A stretch of 64,000 bases of DNA, taken from NCBI RefSeq assembly GCF_025685545.1, contig NZ_JAGSYC010000026.1, positions 682,001 through 746,000 on the forward strand, read 5' to 3'. The position numbers and the translations under genes were made by a program. Below the pieces are notes generated by a model that saw only the letters and a program-made list of their open reading frames with translations, had not been told where the DNA came from and did not search any database. Positions 54,601 to 62,594 of the stretch are shown here, piece after piece (the stretch's first letter is position 1; every line of letters starts with the position of its first letter). This stretch comes from Granulicella paludicola (GTDB taxonomy: Bacteria > Acidobacteriota > Terriglobia > Terriglobales > Acidobacteriaceae).

Positions 54601-56097
54601 GAGAATGGGTACGCCGCTCGACTGGGCGACAGCCGCGAGTGTGTGTTGCGCTGGTGCAACAGCTGCAGGGGCATTGCAGCCATCGAGAGCATTCGTGGTG
54701 TTGCGTAGCGTGCAGCTACTGCCGCCGGCGGTCATGGCGCAACGGTAGAGGTCGACGGTTCCGGCAAAAAGTAACGTGCCATTGGCTGCCACAGGCGCTG
54801 CCGCAAGTGCAAGGTCGTAGCTGCCCTGAGCTATCTGCGAGGTTCCGGTGGTGTCGAGCACGTTGTTGTCGATACGCGTGGCGAAGGTAGGCGCCGACGC
54901 TGCGCAGGTGCTGGAGGTTGCGAGGCAGAGGTCCTGCCAGAGGCCGAGGTCGTTGTTGTTGGCGTCGACCGTCAGAGCGTAGAGGTCGCCTGTGGCAGGC
55001 TGGGCTGTGATGACACCCCTGAAGAGGGGACAGTTGCTTGAGCCAACACCATTCACGCCGACGGGGCAGTTTGCGGTCGTGAGCGTGGTGCCGGGTTGCG
55101 CGGTGAGGCGCGTCCATGTAATGCCATCGGTTGAACTGTAGTACCCGTGACTGCGAATGGCAGCAAAGAAGCGCTGTCTCTGCGCGTTCCACACAACAGA
55201 GGTGGCAGCATTGCCGACCTGTCCGGTCCCCAGCGGTTCAGGCTCCTGCACAATCGTTGCGCCGTCGTAGAGAGTCGCCATCTGCCACGTCGCGCCGCTA
55301 TCGTTGGAGTAGTACAGTCCGGGGATCGAAGTGGTGTTGGGAGCCGCCACAAAGGCAGCCTGTGGCGAGAGGCTGAAGGCAGCAACCGCGAGCGTCGGTG
55401 TCGCCGTGCTGAAGGCCAGGGCCGCTGTTGCTAGTCCTGTAAAGGAATGATTGCCGTTCACGCCATCGTGCGAGCCGGAGATAAGCGTCCAGCTGACGCC
55501 GTTATCGGTTGAGCGAAGGATGCCCAGCCCATAATAAGAGTCGGTCGAATCGTTGGAGTCGCCGGTGCCTGCGAGCAGTACCGGATTGGCCTTGGGCTGC
55601 ACGGCAACCGCGCCGATGGAAAGGGATGCCTGCGCGTCCGTCAGCGGTGCGAATCTGATGGCGGTGAGTGGGCCTGCTGCATTGGAAGATTTCCAGACTC
55701 CGCCGCCGGTGGTTCCCAGATATACGGTATTTCCTGTGGCATCGTTGGGATCAGCCGCGAGCGCGGTGATGCGACCAGTGAGGTTACCGAAGGTCGGCGA
55801 GGTGATGGCGACGGGCCCGAGCGGCTGCCAGGCGTTCGCGAGGTTCGCCGTCAGCGGAAGAGCGATGCTTTGCGAACGCGCTTTGAGCAGCGAGGCCGCA
55901 GGCAGCAGTGACTTATCTTTGGTTTGGCGTTGTTGCAGGAAGCGCTGCGTTCGTTGCGCTAAGGGCTGTTGCGAAAACAGCGCAGGTGGGGCCGTCGCCA
56001 GAAGCGATAGCAGCGTGAACACACGAAGGTGAAAGCCTGCGAAACAACTCTGCGGCAAGCGAGATCCTGATGGTTCGAACGCAGCTGCCAAACCCAT
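51610..56097 (-). CDS. Giant secreted propeller and choice-of-anchor-D protein
   Basis: A 1495-residue surface protein. N-terminal export signal near 25-45. About residues 90-950 are a sortilin/VPS10-like or BNR-type propeller region (GTTGGGVWKSSNAAG, GILRSTDNGVSWTLIS, LYRSTDFGAHWINLS). Residues 955-1365 hold four ASPM/SPD2/Hydin-type (choice-of-anchor-D) repeats of about 100 residues, each with pairs of conserved Cys (for example CTSTLAPQTAC). A hydrophobic segment near 1405 (FYLALLFLTLPFTLRRR) and a second with LLAGCTG near 1436 precede an Ig-like end (YNLSISATADGLTHSVPLTL). No catalytic site is seen. It probably acts in adhesion or at the cell surface. Confidence 0.85.
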   Translation of the reverse strand: MGLAAAFEPSGSRLPQSCFAGFHLRVFTLLSLLATAPPALFSQQPLAQRTQRFLQQRQTKDKSLLPAASLLKARSQSIALPLTANLANAWQPLGPVAITSPTFGNLTGRITALAADPNDATGNTVYLGTTGGGVWKSSNAAGPLTAIRFAPLTDAQASLSIGAVAVQPKANPVLLAGTGDSNDSTDSYYGLGILRSTDNGVSWTLISGSHDGVNGNHSFTGLATAALAFSTATPTLAVAAFSLSPQAAFVAAPNTTSIPGLYYSNDSGATWQMATLYDGATIVQEPEPLGTGQVGNAATSVVWNAQRQRFFAAIRSHGYYSSTDGITWTRLTAQPGTTLTTANCPVGVNGVGSSNCPLFRGVITAQPATGDLYALTVDANNNDLGLWQDLCLATSSTCAASAPTFATRIDNNVLDTTGTSQIAQGSYDLALAAAPVAANGTLLFAGTVDLYRCAMTAGGSSCTLRNTTNALDGCNAPAAVAPAQHTLAAVAQSSGVPILYLGNDGGLWRSLDGVAETGPTCSASDITHFDNLNAGFSGSLAEVVNFAQHPSDPNTLLAGLGANGSAATSTASALTVWPQLSAGEGGYPLLDPNTPNNWLLTIGAGVNLALCPMGSACTAASFLPPATIGAPQTAYDASLLDAPSLLDPALTTNLLVATCRIWRGPAATGTTWSTANAISPSLNNSGTPCTSTSPFIRSLAAAGPSTVSSNPQFSGSSVLYSGLSGALDGGSTLAGHLFVTTTANTAPIWRDIATSPVTNDLADANLFNPAAFDISSLAADPHDASGATVYATIMGFGYPHLYRSTDFGAHWINLSANLPDAPANAVAVDPNDANTVYLALDTGVYVTQTVNTCPTTNCWSLLGTGLPNAPVIAMQTAANMATGTGLTGMLRAATYGRGLWQTPLLTASSPTLPALTLSASTLTFPATQVSTQSAAQTLTLTSSGNAPAVFATLTISGDFAIASDTCSQQTLPVNATCAVQITFNPTTTGNRLGRLNIYANIPTGQDLVPLSGTGTSAPSVVFTPTSLTFAAVVVNQSDPSQIISIANNGGTTANLQAPTITGTNASDFTFVANTCTSTLAPQTACAVSISFTPSAAGARNAVLSLTDSAGMQTATLTGTGNAPATDTLSSSALTFPAQQLNISGAAQQVTLTNAGGVALTLINASITPGDFALTSSCGNSLSAGTTCALSIVFTPTAVGTRSATVTLTDQFRSQTITVTGTGVAPPGVSLSPSALSFSDTGVSLASPAQTVTLTNNGGLPLAISNTALSVNFTLASTTCNSTLAAGATCTYTLVFTPTTSGPLDGALTLSTNAAIATQTVALSGTGIDFVLVSTGSAAATLKAGATTTYTLQLSSLASLTGNIALTCTGAPTYSTCTITPPAASLGNTTPLTVTVVTTAATASLHTPRTFYLALLFLTLPFTLRRRSLARCKFVLLTPCSLVLVLLAGCTGTRIIPPTSGPSNPTKPTPTGSYNLSISATADGLTHSVPLTLTVQ

Positions 56098-56179
56098 AAC
56101 AGGGGTTATCGGAAGAATGCGCCGAGAAGATGAGGGGCCTGCCGAGGATTCTACTGCAAGTAGTGATCGAGCGTGGAAG

Positions 56180-56623
56180 TTACAGGCTCATGGCTATCAG
56201 GCTGCAGAGCGCGGCCACAGTCAGCACGATGATCCGTGAGCGGTGCAGGGTGTCCCACTTTTGGTGCTCGCGCCGATCCGCGTCGGACATTGCGCCTTTG
56301 AGTCGCATCATCCGGTTGTTGATGGGCACGAGAAAAAGCAAAGTCATAAGAATCGCCATTGCCCACAGGGCCGTCGCGCAATAAAGCAGGACAGAATCGA
56401 GCTGGCCGCGGCGCAGAATACTCTCTGCGATCAGAAGCAGCAGATTAGCGCCATACCAGAAGGGCATGGCATTGCCGAGTCGCCTCGCGAAGTGACGGAG
56501 AACCTCCGCCTGGGTGAGTGGATCAAGTCGGTTGAGGATGGGATCGATGAAGACTGCGACGCAGAGCTCGATCCCGATCATCAGGGCGAGGGAGAGTGTT
56601 GTGACGAGGTCAAGGATGAGCAT
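56180..56623 (-). CDS. DUF1772 family membrane protein
   Basis: A 147-residue protein with four predicted helices (about 5-25, 48-70, 78-100 and 125-147). The GIELCVAVFIDPILNRL segment near 15 and RRLGNAMPFWYGANLLL near 45, with polar loop residues LFLVPINNRMM near 97, match the DUF1772 / anthrone oxygenase-like family. Its enzymatic role here is unknown. GAGAGG 7-8 nt upstream supports ATG 56623; an upstream open frame to 56680 is unlikely. It precedes no evident operon; the large surface gene follows downstream. Confidence 0.75.
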   Translation of the reverse strand: MLILDLVTTLSLALMIGIELCVAVFIDPILNRLDPLTQAEVLRHFARRLGNAMPFWYGANLLLLIAESILRRGQLDSVLLYCATALWAMAILMTLLFLVPINNRMMRLKGAMSDADRREHQKWDTLHRSRIIVLTVAALCSLIAMSL

Positions 56624-56680
56624 GGGTGTCCTCTCGCCTAAGATACGTTGTCCTGAAAGGATGGTTCCTGGCGCCGTCAA

Positions 56681-58039
56681 CTAGCAGCGAACAATGTTCG
56701 TCGACTTTAGCCCGCGCGTGGCGTTACGCGTATCGATGAATAGGCGACTCGCAGTGACGAGTGCTGGGATGTCATATGCGCTGTGATTGGTCGCAAGCAG
56801 GACGCAGTCAAACTCAGGTATCTGCTCGAGTGGCGTGGACGTGGTCTTCAAAGAGTAGTGACGTCCTGCATCGACTGACGGGAAGTAAGGATCGTTATAG
56901 GCGACGTGCGCTCCGGCCTGCTGAAACAGGGAGAAGAGCGTAAGTGCAGGGGATTCGCGCAGGTCGTCGATATCGCGCTTGTAGGCAATGCCAAGCAGGA
57001 GCACGCGCTTGCCTTGAAGCGTACCGAGCGCGCGGCGCGCAGTATCGACGACAAAGGCGGGCATCGCTTCATTGACCTCGCCGGCGAGTTCGATGAAGCG
57101 CGTCGGTTGATTGAACTGCCGGGCACGCCAGCTCAGGTAGAACGGATCGACCGGAATGCAGTGACCGCCAATTCCAGGGCCGGGGTAGAACGGTTGGAAG
57201 CCGAAGGGCTTGGTAGATGCCGCATCGATAACCTCCCAGATGTCTATGCCCATCGCGAGGCACAGCTGCTTCAGCTCGTTGACCAGCGCGATGTTGACTC
57301 CGCGGTAGATGTTTTCAAGCAGTTTGGTCATCTCCGCCGCGTCGGGCGAGGACATGGGAATCGTGCGGTCAAAGATGGCTCCATAGAGCGCGCAGGCTGC
57401 AGCGGTCGCCGTCGCACTGGTGCCACCGATGACCTTCGGGATCTCGCGGCGGGGAGTGGTTGTGTTCCCGGGGTCTTCGCGCTCCGGACTGAAGGCGACA
57501 AGGTTGCCGAGAAGGATCGTGGAGGGCTCGGCTTCGGTGACTGAATCGTCGTCGGTGTGCGGCCGCAAGCCGACCGGGCCATGTTGTTGCAGCGCCGGCA
57601 CGACAAGTTCACGCGTGGTGCCGGGATACGTGGTGCTCTCGAGCACAATCAACTGCCCAGGGAAGCTGTGGGGAGCGACGGCTTCGACCGTGTGTTGAAC
57701 ATAGCTAAGGTCTGGCTCGTGTCCTGCGCCCAGCGGGGTGGGAACGCAGATGAGCACAGCGTCACACTCGCGGAGCAGAGAAAAATCACTGGTCGCGCTG
57801 AATCCTGCAGCTCGCGCGGCGGCGATGTCCGCTGAAGGAATGCGGTGGATATAACTGATGCCGTCTTGCAGGCTGTCGACCTTGGCTTGATCGATGTCGA
57901 AGCCAGTGACGGTGAAACCTGCTTCCACGAAGAGCAGCGTGAGCGGCAGGCCGACATAACCGAGGCCGATGATGCCGAGGCGGGTTTCGCGGGCATCGAC
58001 GCGGGCTGTCCATTCAGCGAGTGTATGCAAACGCTTCAT
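56681..58039 (-). CDS. UDP-N-acetyl-D-hexosamine 6-dehydrogenase (WecC/TviB type)
   Basis: A 452-residue enzyme that oxidises a UDP-HexNAc at C6 to the uronic acid using two NAD+. Seen: N-terminal Rossmann motif GIIGLGYVGLPLTLLF near 26, PTPLGAGHEPDL near 105, the Lys-containing TKLLENIYRGVNIALVNEL near 240, and the catalytic Cys in GPGIGGHCIPVDPFYLSWRA near 285. A C-terminal domain has LLLGIAYKRDIDDLRESPA near 342. The start codon overlaps the upstream epimerase stop as ATGA, so translation is coupled. Together they can make UDP-GalNAcA-type precursors for envelope polysaccharide. Confidence 0.88.
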   Translation of the reverse strand: MKRLHTLAEWTARVDARETRLGIIGLGYVGLPLTLLFVEAGFTVTGFDIDQAKVDSLQDGISYIHRIPSADIAAARAAGFSATSDFSLLRECDAVLICVPTPLGAGHEPDLSYVQHTVEAVAPHSFPGQLIVLESTTYPGTTRELVVPALQQHGPVGLRPHTDDDSVTEAEPSTILLGNLVAFSPEREDPGNTTTPRREIPKVIGGTSATATAAACALYGAIFDRTIPMSSPDAAEMTKLLENIYRGVNIALVNELKQLCLAMGIDIWEVIDAASTKPFGFQPFYPGPGIGGHCIPVDPFYLSWRARQFNQPTRFIELAGEVNEAMPAFVVDTARRALGTLQGKRVLLLGIAYKRDIDDLRESPALTLFSLFQQAGAHVAYNDPYFPSVDAGRHYSLKTTSTPLEQIPEFDCVLLATNHSAYDIPALVTASRLFIDTRNATRGLKSTNIVRC

Positions 58040-58998
58040 CGTACTCGCGATTCCTGAAGTTGAGCGGCCAGCTGCTCGCGGTGCCATGCGACGGTCCGTG
58101 CGAGGCCATCTTCAAAGGACACGAGCGGCTCGTAGCCAAATGCCTCCTTCGCTGCAGAGATGTCGGCCAGGGACGTGTCGATGTCCCCGCTGCGACGTTC
58201 CGTGTTGACAGGCGGAGCCGTCTGCCCGGTCAGCCTGGCAAGCACCTCGTAGGTGTGGTTCAGCGAGAAGCGTTCGCCGCACGCGACGTTGAAGACGCGG
58301 CCCGCGACATTTGCTGCAGGAGCATTCAATGCGAGCAGGTTCGCGGAGACGGCGTTCGCGATGTAGGTGAAGTCACGCGATTGTGTGCCGTCGCCCTGCA
58401 TCACGCAGGGTTCGTTCCGCAGCATGTTCAGTGCCCACTTCGCAATGACGCCGGAGTAAGGCGAGTCCGGTGCCTGCCGCGGTCCGAAGATGTTGAAGTA
58501 GCGCAGGCACACCGTCTCCATGCCATACACCCGTGCGTAGCTCTGCATGTACAGCTCGCCGGTGAGCTTCTGCACGGGGTACGGCGCGATGGGTTCGGGC
58601 TTCATCGTCTCTACACGTGGAAAGCCGGGCTGATTACCGTAGGCGGAGCTTGACGCCGCGTAGAGCACACGCTTTATACCGGCTGCACGCGCACCCTCAA
58701 GCACGTTGAAGGTGCCCTCGATATTTGCGTTATGCGAGGGGCGCGGTTCCTTCACGCTGCGTGGCACGCTGGGCAGCGCGCCTTGGTGCAGGATGGCGTC
58801 CACGCCGCGGCAGGCACTGACGACGGCGGAAGCGTCGGCCAGATTGGCCTCGATGAAATCCACGCCTGAGGGAATATTCGAGAGCTTGCCGGTCGCGAGA
58901 CTGTCAAAGCCACGGACGGCGTGGCCCTGCGCGAGCAAGGCCTCTGCGAGATGTGAGCCGATGAAGCCAGCGACGCCGGTGATGAGATAAGTAGCCAA
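58036..58998 (-). CDS. UDP-sugar 4-epimerase (TviC/WbpP-like extended SDR)
   Basis: A 320-residue NAD-dependent epimerase. GVAGFIGSHLAEALLAQG near 8 (GxxGxxG), SSSAYG near 116-121, and catalytic YPVQK near 141-145 are present. The best fit is a UDP-GlcNAc/GlcNAcA 4-epimerase. The start is TTG 58998, preceded at 7 nt by TAAACT, with no ribosome site, so this may be a leaderless TTG start. It is transcribed first and coupled (ATGA overlap, 58039-58036) to the dehydrogenase. No glycosyltransferase lies beside the pair. UDP-galactose 4-epimerase is an alternative. Confidence 0.85.
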   Translation of the reverse strand: MATYLITGVAGFIGSHLAEALLAQGHAVRGFDSLATGKLSNIPSGVDFIEANLADASAVVSACRGVDAILHQGALPSVPRSVKEPRPSHNANIEGTFNVLEGARAAGIKRVLYAASSSAYGNQPGFPRVETMKPEPIAPYPVQKLTGELYMQSYARVYGMETVCLRYFNIFGPRQAPDSPYSGVIAKWALNMLRNEPCVMQGDGTQSRDFTYIANAVSANLLALNAPAANVAGRVFNVACGERFSLNHTYEVLARLTGQTAPPVNTERRSGDIDTSLADISAAKEAFGYEPLVSFEDGLARTVAWHREQLAAQLQESRVR

Positions 58999-59033
58999 GA
59001 AGACTAGTTTACCGTGCGGCGCCGCTGAGAATC

Positions 59034-59960
59034 TTATTCGGGCGAGACGCCATTCCCCGGACGAGGTCCGCGTGGTCCGCCGAAGCCACCGGGACCAAGG
59101 ACTGCTGGCGAGGCCGTTGGGTCGACGGCAGCGATCAGTTCAGCGGATAAGCCAGCCTGTGGATTGGCGTGGTCCTTGAAGCGCAGCGAAGCAACAAAGA
59201 GGTCACCGTGCTGATGGGTGAAGACCTGATCTTCCTTCGGCAGCGTGCGATGGATCTTGTGGCTGACGTATGGCTCCATCGACATCAGGCGAACCGTCTC
59301 TTCCTCAGGAAAAAAGATCTGCCCGACGTGCGAGATGTGGCCCGCTGCATAGGTATGTTCGTTGGCCATGCCGCCGACACGCACTTTGAAGTGGATGTGG
59401 TTGACGCGACCCTGGTAGAAGCCGGGGAAGATCGTGTGGAAGAGCACCGCGCCGTTCGCGTCGGTCAGCTGCACACCGCGCAGGAAGGTCAACTTGTCGG
59501 TCGGCGTATTCTCGCCGCCAGGCCCTCCGCCTGGAAAGCCATCCGGCGGCGGCCCGGCATGCTCAGGGTCGAAGTCGGGCGGCGGCGGCCCATGCTGGTC
59601 GCCAAGACCTCCAGGAAAGCCGCCCATGCCGTTCTGTGCGGTAAAGCCGGAGTAGAGCCCCAGGGCATCGCAATGCCAGAGGTCAATAGCCGCGTTGGGT
59701 AGGGGTTTGCAGGTGCGCGCATCCAGTACGGCAACGCGTAACGTCAGAGGAAAGCCGGGTTTGTCTTCGGCGATGTTTGAGCGGATCGCCTCGTCCTTGA
59801 CGTAGAAGGGGCCTACTTCCTGCTCGGGGTTCAGCTTGCAGACCTCAGTGGAGGGAGCAAAGCCCAGCGCGAAAGCCGCGCGTTGCAGCTGAAAAGTGGA
59901 GGCAAGTGCCACGGAACGAGCGAGAAATCGCCTCCGGTCAAGCGATGCAGGTGCTGACAT
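59034..59960 (-). CDS. Intradiol ring-cleavage dioxygenase-like protein (Tat signal)
   Basis: A 308-residue protein. Its N-terminus has a twin-arginine signal (DRRRFLARSVALAST). The catalytic domain resembles protocatechuate/catechol intradiol dioxygenases with iron ligands in the order Tyr (DALGLYSGFT near 108), Tyr then His-X-His (FYQGRVNHIHFKV near 180-192). A Gly/Pro-rich loop lies between (near 120-150). It probably cleaves aromatic catechol-like compounds outside the cytoplasm, or is a non-catalytic relative. AAGGAG 5 nt before ATG 59960 supports the start. No other aromatic catabolic genes are in the window. Confidence 0.85.
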   Translation of the reverse strand: MSAPASLDRRRFLARSVALASTFQLQRAAFALGFAPSTEVCKLNPEQEVGPFYVKDEAIRSNIAEDKPGFPLTLRVAVLDARTCKPLPNAAIDLWHCDALGLYSGFTAQNGMGGFPGGLGDQHGPPPPDFDPEHAGPPPDGFPGGGPGGENTPTDKLTFLRGVQLTDANGAVLFHTIFPGFYQGRVNHIHFKVRVGGMANEHTYAAGHISHVGQIFFPEEETVRLMSMEPYVSHKIHRTLPKEDQVFTHQHGDLFVASLRFKDHANPQAGLSAELIAAVDPTASPAVLGPGGFGGPRGPRPGNGVSPE

Positions 59961-60038
59961 GAAACTCCTTACAGAGGTTGGGGGAGCAAACCTCTGAAGG
60001 CATGGGACGGTCGGTTCCTACGGAAGTACTACAGGCAG

Positions 60039-60416
60039 CTAGAAGGTCTCGAGCGTAAAGTCGACTTCTTTATCCATGTTGGTGTCGAACTTGCTAATTT
60101 CGCGTGCCTTCGAGGTACGTTCACGGAAGGTGGCCCATACCTTGTAGTCAACATTGCCGTCGAGACGCTTGAAGATATAACGACCGTCCGGGCCGGTGAT
60201 GTAGGTGGTGATATTAGAAGTATCGCCGACCTGCAGCTTAATGACTGCGCCCTTCAAAGGCTCGTGATGAGGATCGGTTACGGTACCCGTTAGAGTGCGG
60301 ACGCTATGCCCGCCCATCTGCAAAGGCTGTGCGGGCGTCGCTGACATCGGCAATAAGCTGAGCAACAGCCCTAGTGCCAGGCGGGGTGTCTTCGGATGAT
60401 GCTTCAGCGTACGCAT
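60039..60416 (-). CDS. Carboxypeptidase-regulatory-like domain protein
   Basis: A 125-residue exported protein with a signal peptide (residues 1-29, LALGLLLSLLPMSATPAQ). The mature part has one carboxypeptidase regulatory-like (CarbopepD_reg) beta-sandwich: VRTLTGTVTDPHHEPLKGAVIKL near 39 and PDGRYIFKRLDGNVDYKVWATF near 75. Such small proteins occur in large numbers in Acidobacteria and have no known individual role. GAGAGG 7-8 nt before ATG 60416 supports this start over an upstream one at 60434. It follows the aldo/keto reductase gene on the same strand. Confidence 0.75.
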   Translation of the reverse strand: MRTLKHHPKTPRLALGLLLSLLPMSATPAQPLQMGGHSVRTLTGTVTDPHHEPLKGAVIKLQVGDTSNITTYITGPDGRYIFKRLDGNVDYKVWATFRERTSKAREISKFDTNMDKEVDFTLETF

Positions 60417-60497
60417 ATCGTTCCTCTCGTGCAATCAACACAACCATCAGTTCAAACACCGGGACGCGTAAGAAGTGGCTACGGTCTACTGTGTGCC

Positions 60498-61523
60498 TCA
60501 GTAACTGTGTCCCAGAATCGGGTGCGGCTCGTAAGGCTCTTCCAGGCTCTTGATCTCTTCCACTGTCAACTTCACGGCGAGCGCCCCGATGGCGTCTTCC
60601 AACTGGTACAGCTTGCTGGCGCCGATAATCGGTGCGGTGACGGCCGGCTTGGATAGCATCCACGCCAGTGCGACCTGCGCCGGCTTCACATTGCGCTGAG
60701 TCGCGATCTCGACAACGCGGTCGACTACAGTGAAGTCGGAGTCACGATAATAAAGGCCGTGAGCGAAGTCATCCGTCTTGGCGCGTACCGTCTCGCTCTT
60801 GCCATCGCCGCGCTTGCGGCTGCCGGTCAGAAAACCGCGCGCCAGTGGCGACCAGGGAATACATCCCACGTTCTGATCGAGGCAGAGCGGCATCATTTCG
60901 CGTTCTTCTTCGCGATAGACGAGGTTGTAATGGTTCTGCATCGTCGCAAAGCGAGCTAGCCCGTTCGCTGACTGAAAGTTCAGCATCTTCAGAAACTGCC
61001 ACGCATACATACTGCTCGCACCGAGGTACAGAGCCTTGCCCGCCTTCACCACGTCGTGCAGCGCCTCGCAGGTCTCCTCAATAGGCGTATTCGGATCGAA
61101 GCGGTGAATCTGGTAAAGATCGACGTAGTCCACGCCGAGCCGCTTCAGGCTGGCGTCGATGGAAGCCATGATGTGCTTGCGCGAAAGTCCCCGGTCATTT
61201 GCAGCATCAGACATTGGGTTAAAGACCTTGGTCGCTATCTCCAGCTCTTCGCGACGCGGCTGGAACTCGCGCAGCAACTTGCCCGTCAATACCTCACTCT
61301 CTCCAGAGGAGTACATGTCGGCGGTATCGAAGAAGCTGATTCCTACCTCAATAGCGCGGCGAACGATAGGCCGAGCCTCGTCCTCCTCTAGAACCCACTC
61401 GCGCCACTTCTTGCTGCCGTAGGTCATCATGCCCAGGCAAAGCGGCGAAACACGCATTCCGGTATGCCCCAGACGCACGGAGGTCATCGCAGTTTCAGGC
61501 AGAGGGGCGGGTACGAAACTCAT
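60498..61523 (-). CDS. Aldo/keto reductase
   Basis: A NADPH-dependent reductase of about 341 residues. The barrel shows LGHTGMRVSPLCLGMMTYGS near 19, FFDTADMYSSGESEVLTGKLL near 63 with the catalytic Tyr and Asp, and YVDLYQIHRFDPNTPIEET near 125 with the His. It ends with the cofactor segment TAPIIGASKLYQLEDAI. It reduces an aldehyde or ketone; substrate unknown. The start is uncertain: ATG 61523 and 61532 are available, and ATG 61487 begins the usual family N-terminus; none has a clear ribosome site. Confidence 0.88.
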   Translation of the reverse strand: MSFVPAPLPETAMTSVRLGHTGMRVSPLCLGMMTYGSKKWREWVLEEDEARPIVRRAIEVGISFFDTADMYSSGESEVLTGKLLREFQPRREELEIATKVFNPMSDAANDRGLSRKHIMASIDASLKRLGVDYVDLYQIHRFDPNTPIEETCEALHDVVKAGKALYLGASSMYAWQFLKMLNFQSANGLARFATMQNHYNLVYREEEREMMPLCLDQNVGCIPWSPLARGFLTGSRKRGDGKSETVRAKTDDFAHGLYYRDSDFTVVDRVVEIATQRNVKPAQVALAWMLSKPAVTAPIIGASKLYQLEDAIGALAVKLTVEEIKSLEEPYEPHPILGHSY

Positions 61524-61656
61524 ATGCAGCATTGGACGCAGGTTTAGGAAATAAGGTTCGCTGAATGCATCGTGTCACGTCCCTCTTTTTGGGAATATCT
61601 CCTGTATTTTCTCTGTGTTGGGCGGCGTACATAAGGCCGACGGCATCGCAGTAGAA

Positions 61657-61710
61657 GGGAGACGCCCACATCGATTTCCCTGTTGAGCCAATATCCGCGG
61701 GGCGTCTCCC
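61657..61710 (+). promoter_or_regulatory. Hairpin in the leader of the glycine-zipper gene
   Basis: An 11-bp perfect stem, GGGAGACGCCC (61657-61667) with GGGCGTCTCCC (61700-61710), encloses a 32-nt loop and ends 18 nt before ATG 61729. It lies where the mRNA leader should be, so it may be a regulatory RNA structure such as a stability or protein-binding element. A known riboswitch class is not recognised. It could also terminate transcription from upstream. Confidence 0.5.
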
Positions 61711-61728
61711 CAACCTAAAGGACATGAC

Positions 61729-62109
61729 ATGCAAAAGCAGATTTGGAAAAAGAAGCTGGCTGCAGGATTGTTAGCGCTCCCGCTACTGGGGGTGAATGCA
61801 CTACCCATACAGGCACAGCACTACGATCATCAAAACTTCTACAACGGTGCCCGGGACGGGGGGCGCGGCGGTGGTTACGGTGGCCGCGACCGTCGTGATG
61901 ACCGCAATTATCATTCCGGTGGTATCGGGCCGGGTAAAGGCGCAGCTATCGGAGCAGCCGGTGGAGCGGTGCTCGGTGCCCTCTTCGGTGGTGGACTTAA
62001 GGGCGCTGTGATTGGTGGTGCCGCAGGTGCTGGCGTTGGCGCCATCGCGGGCAAGGCGCACCAGGACAACCAGCGGCGTGACTACTATTACGGCGGACGA
62101 CGCTACTAG
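61729..62109 (+). CDS. Exported glycine-zipper protein
   Basis: A 126-residue protein with a signal peptide (residues 1-26, LLALPLLGVNALPIQAQ). The central part (about 38-60) is Gly/Arg/Asp-rich, and residues 65-108 contain a glycine zipper: GKGAAIGAAGGAVLGALFGGG followed by KGAVIGGAAGAGVGAIAGKA. Glycine-zipper helices often insert in or span the outer membrane or oligomerise. No function is known for this one. It may be co-expressed with the next small exported gene, 26 nt downstream. A leader hairpin (61657-61710) lies upstream. Confidence 0.75.
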   Translation: MQKQIWKKKLAAGLLALPLLGVNALPIQAQHYDHQNFYNGARDGGRGGGYGGRDRRDDRNYHSGGIGPGKGAAIGAAGGAVLGALFGGGLKGAVIGGAAGAGVGAIAGKAHQDNQRRDYYYGGRRY

Positions 62110-62135
62110 CCTTCGGAAGGCATAAGGAGATAGAG

Positions 62136-62531
62136 ATGAAGATCAAAATGATGTTGGCAGGATGCGCGATTGCGGCTGGGCTTTTGGTGACTGCAGGAGC
62201 ACGCGCGCAAGACGCTACGATTGCACCGAAGTCTGCGGACGCAGTCATGACCTCCACTAACTACACGGCAGAGCAGATTCTGCCGTTGACGGTGCATCAG
62301 GCCTGGCTGATGAGCGGCAAGGATGAAGGCAAGTTCTTCGAGATTGTGACGCAGATGGCCGAGCTCTCTGCGAAGAATCGTAACCTGTCTCTGCCCGAGT
62401 CAGCAGAGGCTGGTCGCAAGGTCGGCGAGATGATCAAAATGATGGCCAAGAAAGACACAGATCAACTGCTTTACGCCATCGTTGATGCCGCCGTACGTAA
62501 GGTGGGGACTGCCGCCCCAGCGGGAATGTAA
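62136..62531 (+). CDS. Small exported protein of unknown function
   Basis: A 131-residue protein with a signal peptide (residues 1-24, ending GARAQ). The mature part is helical with a repeated LPLTVHQAWLMSGKDEGKFFEIV region near 50-70 and a Lys-rich MIKMMAKKDTDQLL tail. I do not recognise a family. A ribosome site AAGGAG 7 nt upstream supports the start. It is 26 nt after the glycine-zipper gene and likely belongs to the same transcript. A strong hairpin follows its stop. Confidence 0.65.
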   Translation: MKIKMMLAGCAIAAGLLVTAGARAQDATIAPKSADAVMTSTNYTAEQILPLTVHQAWLMSGKDEGKFFEIVTQMAELSAKNRNLSLPESAEAGRKVGEMIKMMAKKDTDQLLYAIVDAAVRKVGTAAPAGM

Positions 62532-62542
62532 TGTTTGGCAAG

Positions 62543-62580
62543 CAAGCGAAAGGGACCGCCTCGGCGGTCCCTTTCGCTTG
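62543..62580. terminator. 18-bp bidirectional hairpin
   Basis: A perfect 18-bp inverted repeat (62543-62560 with 62563-62580) with only two bases between arms, containing GGGACCGCC and GGCGGTCCC, lies between the small exported gene and the convergent DUF3592 gene. It contains CTTTCGCTT on its descending arm. It likely terminates both transcripts. Confidence 0.82.
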
Positions 62581-62594
62581 GAAAAAATGAATGC

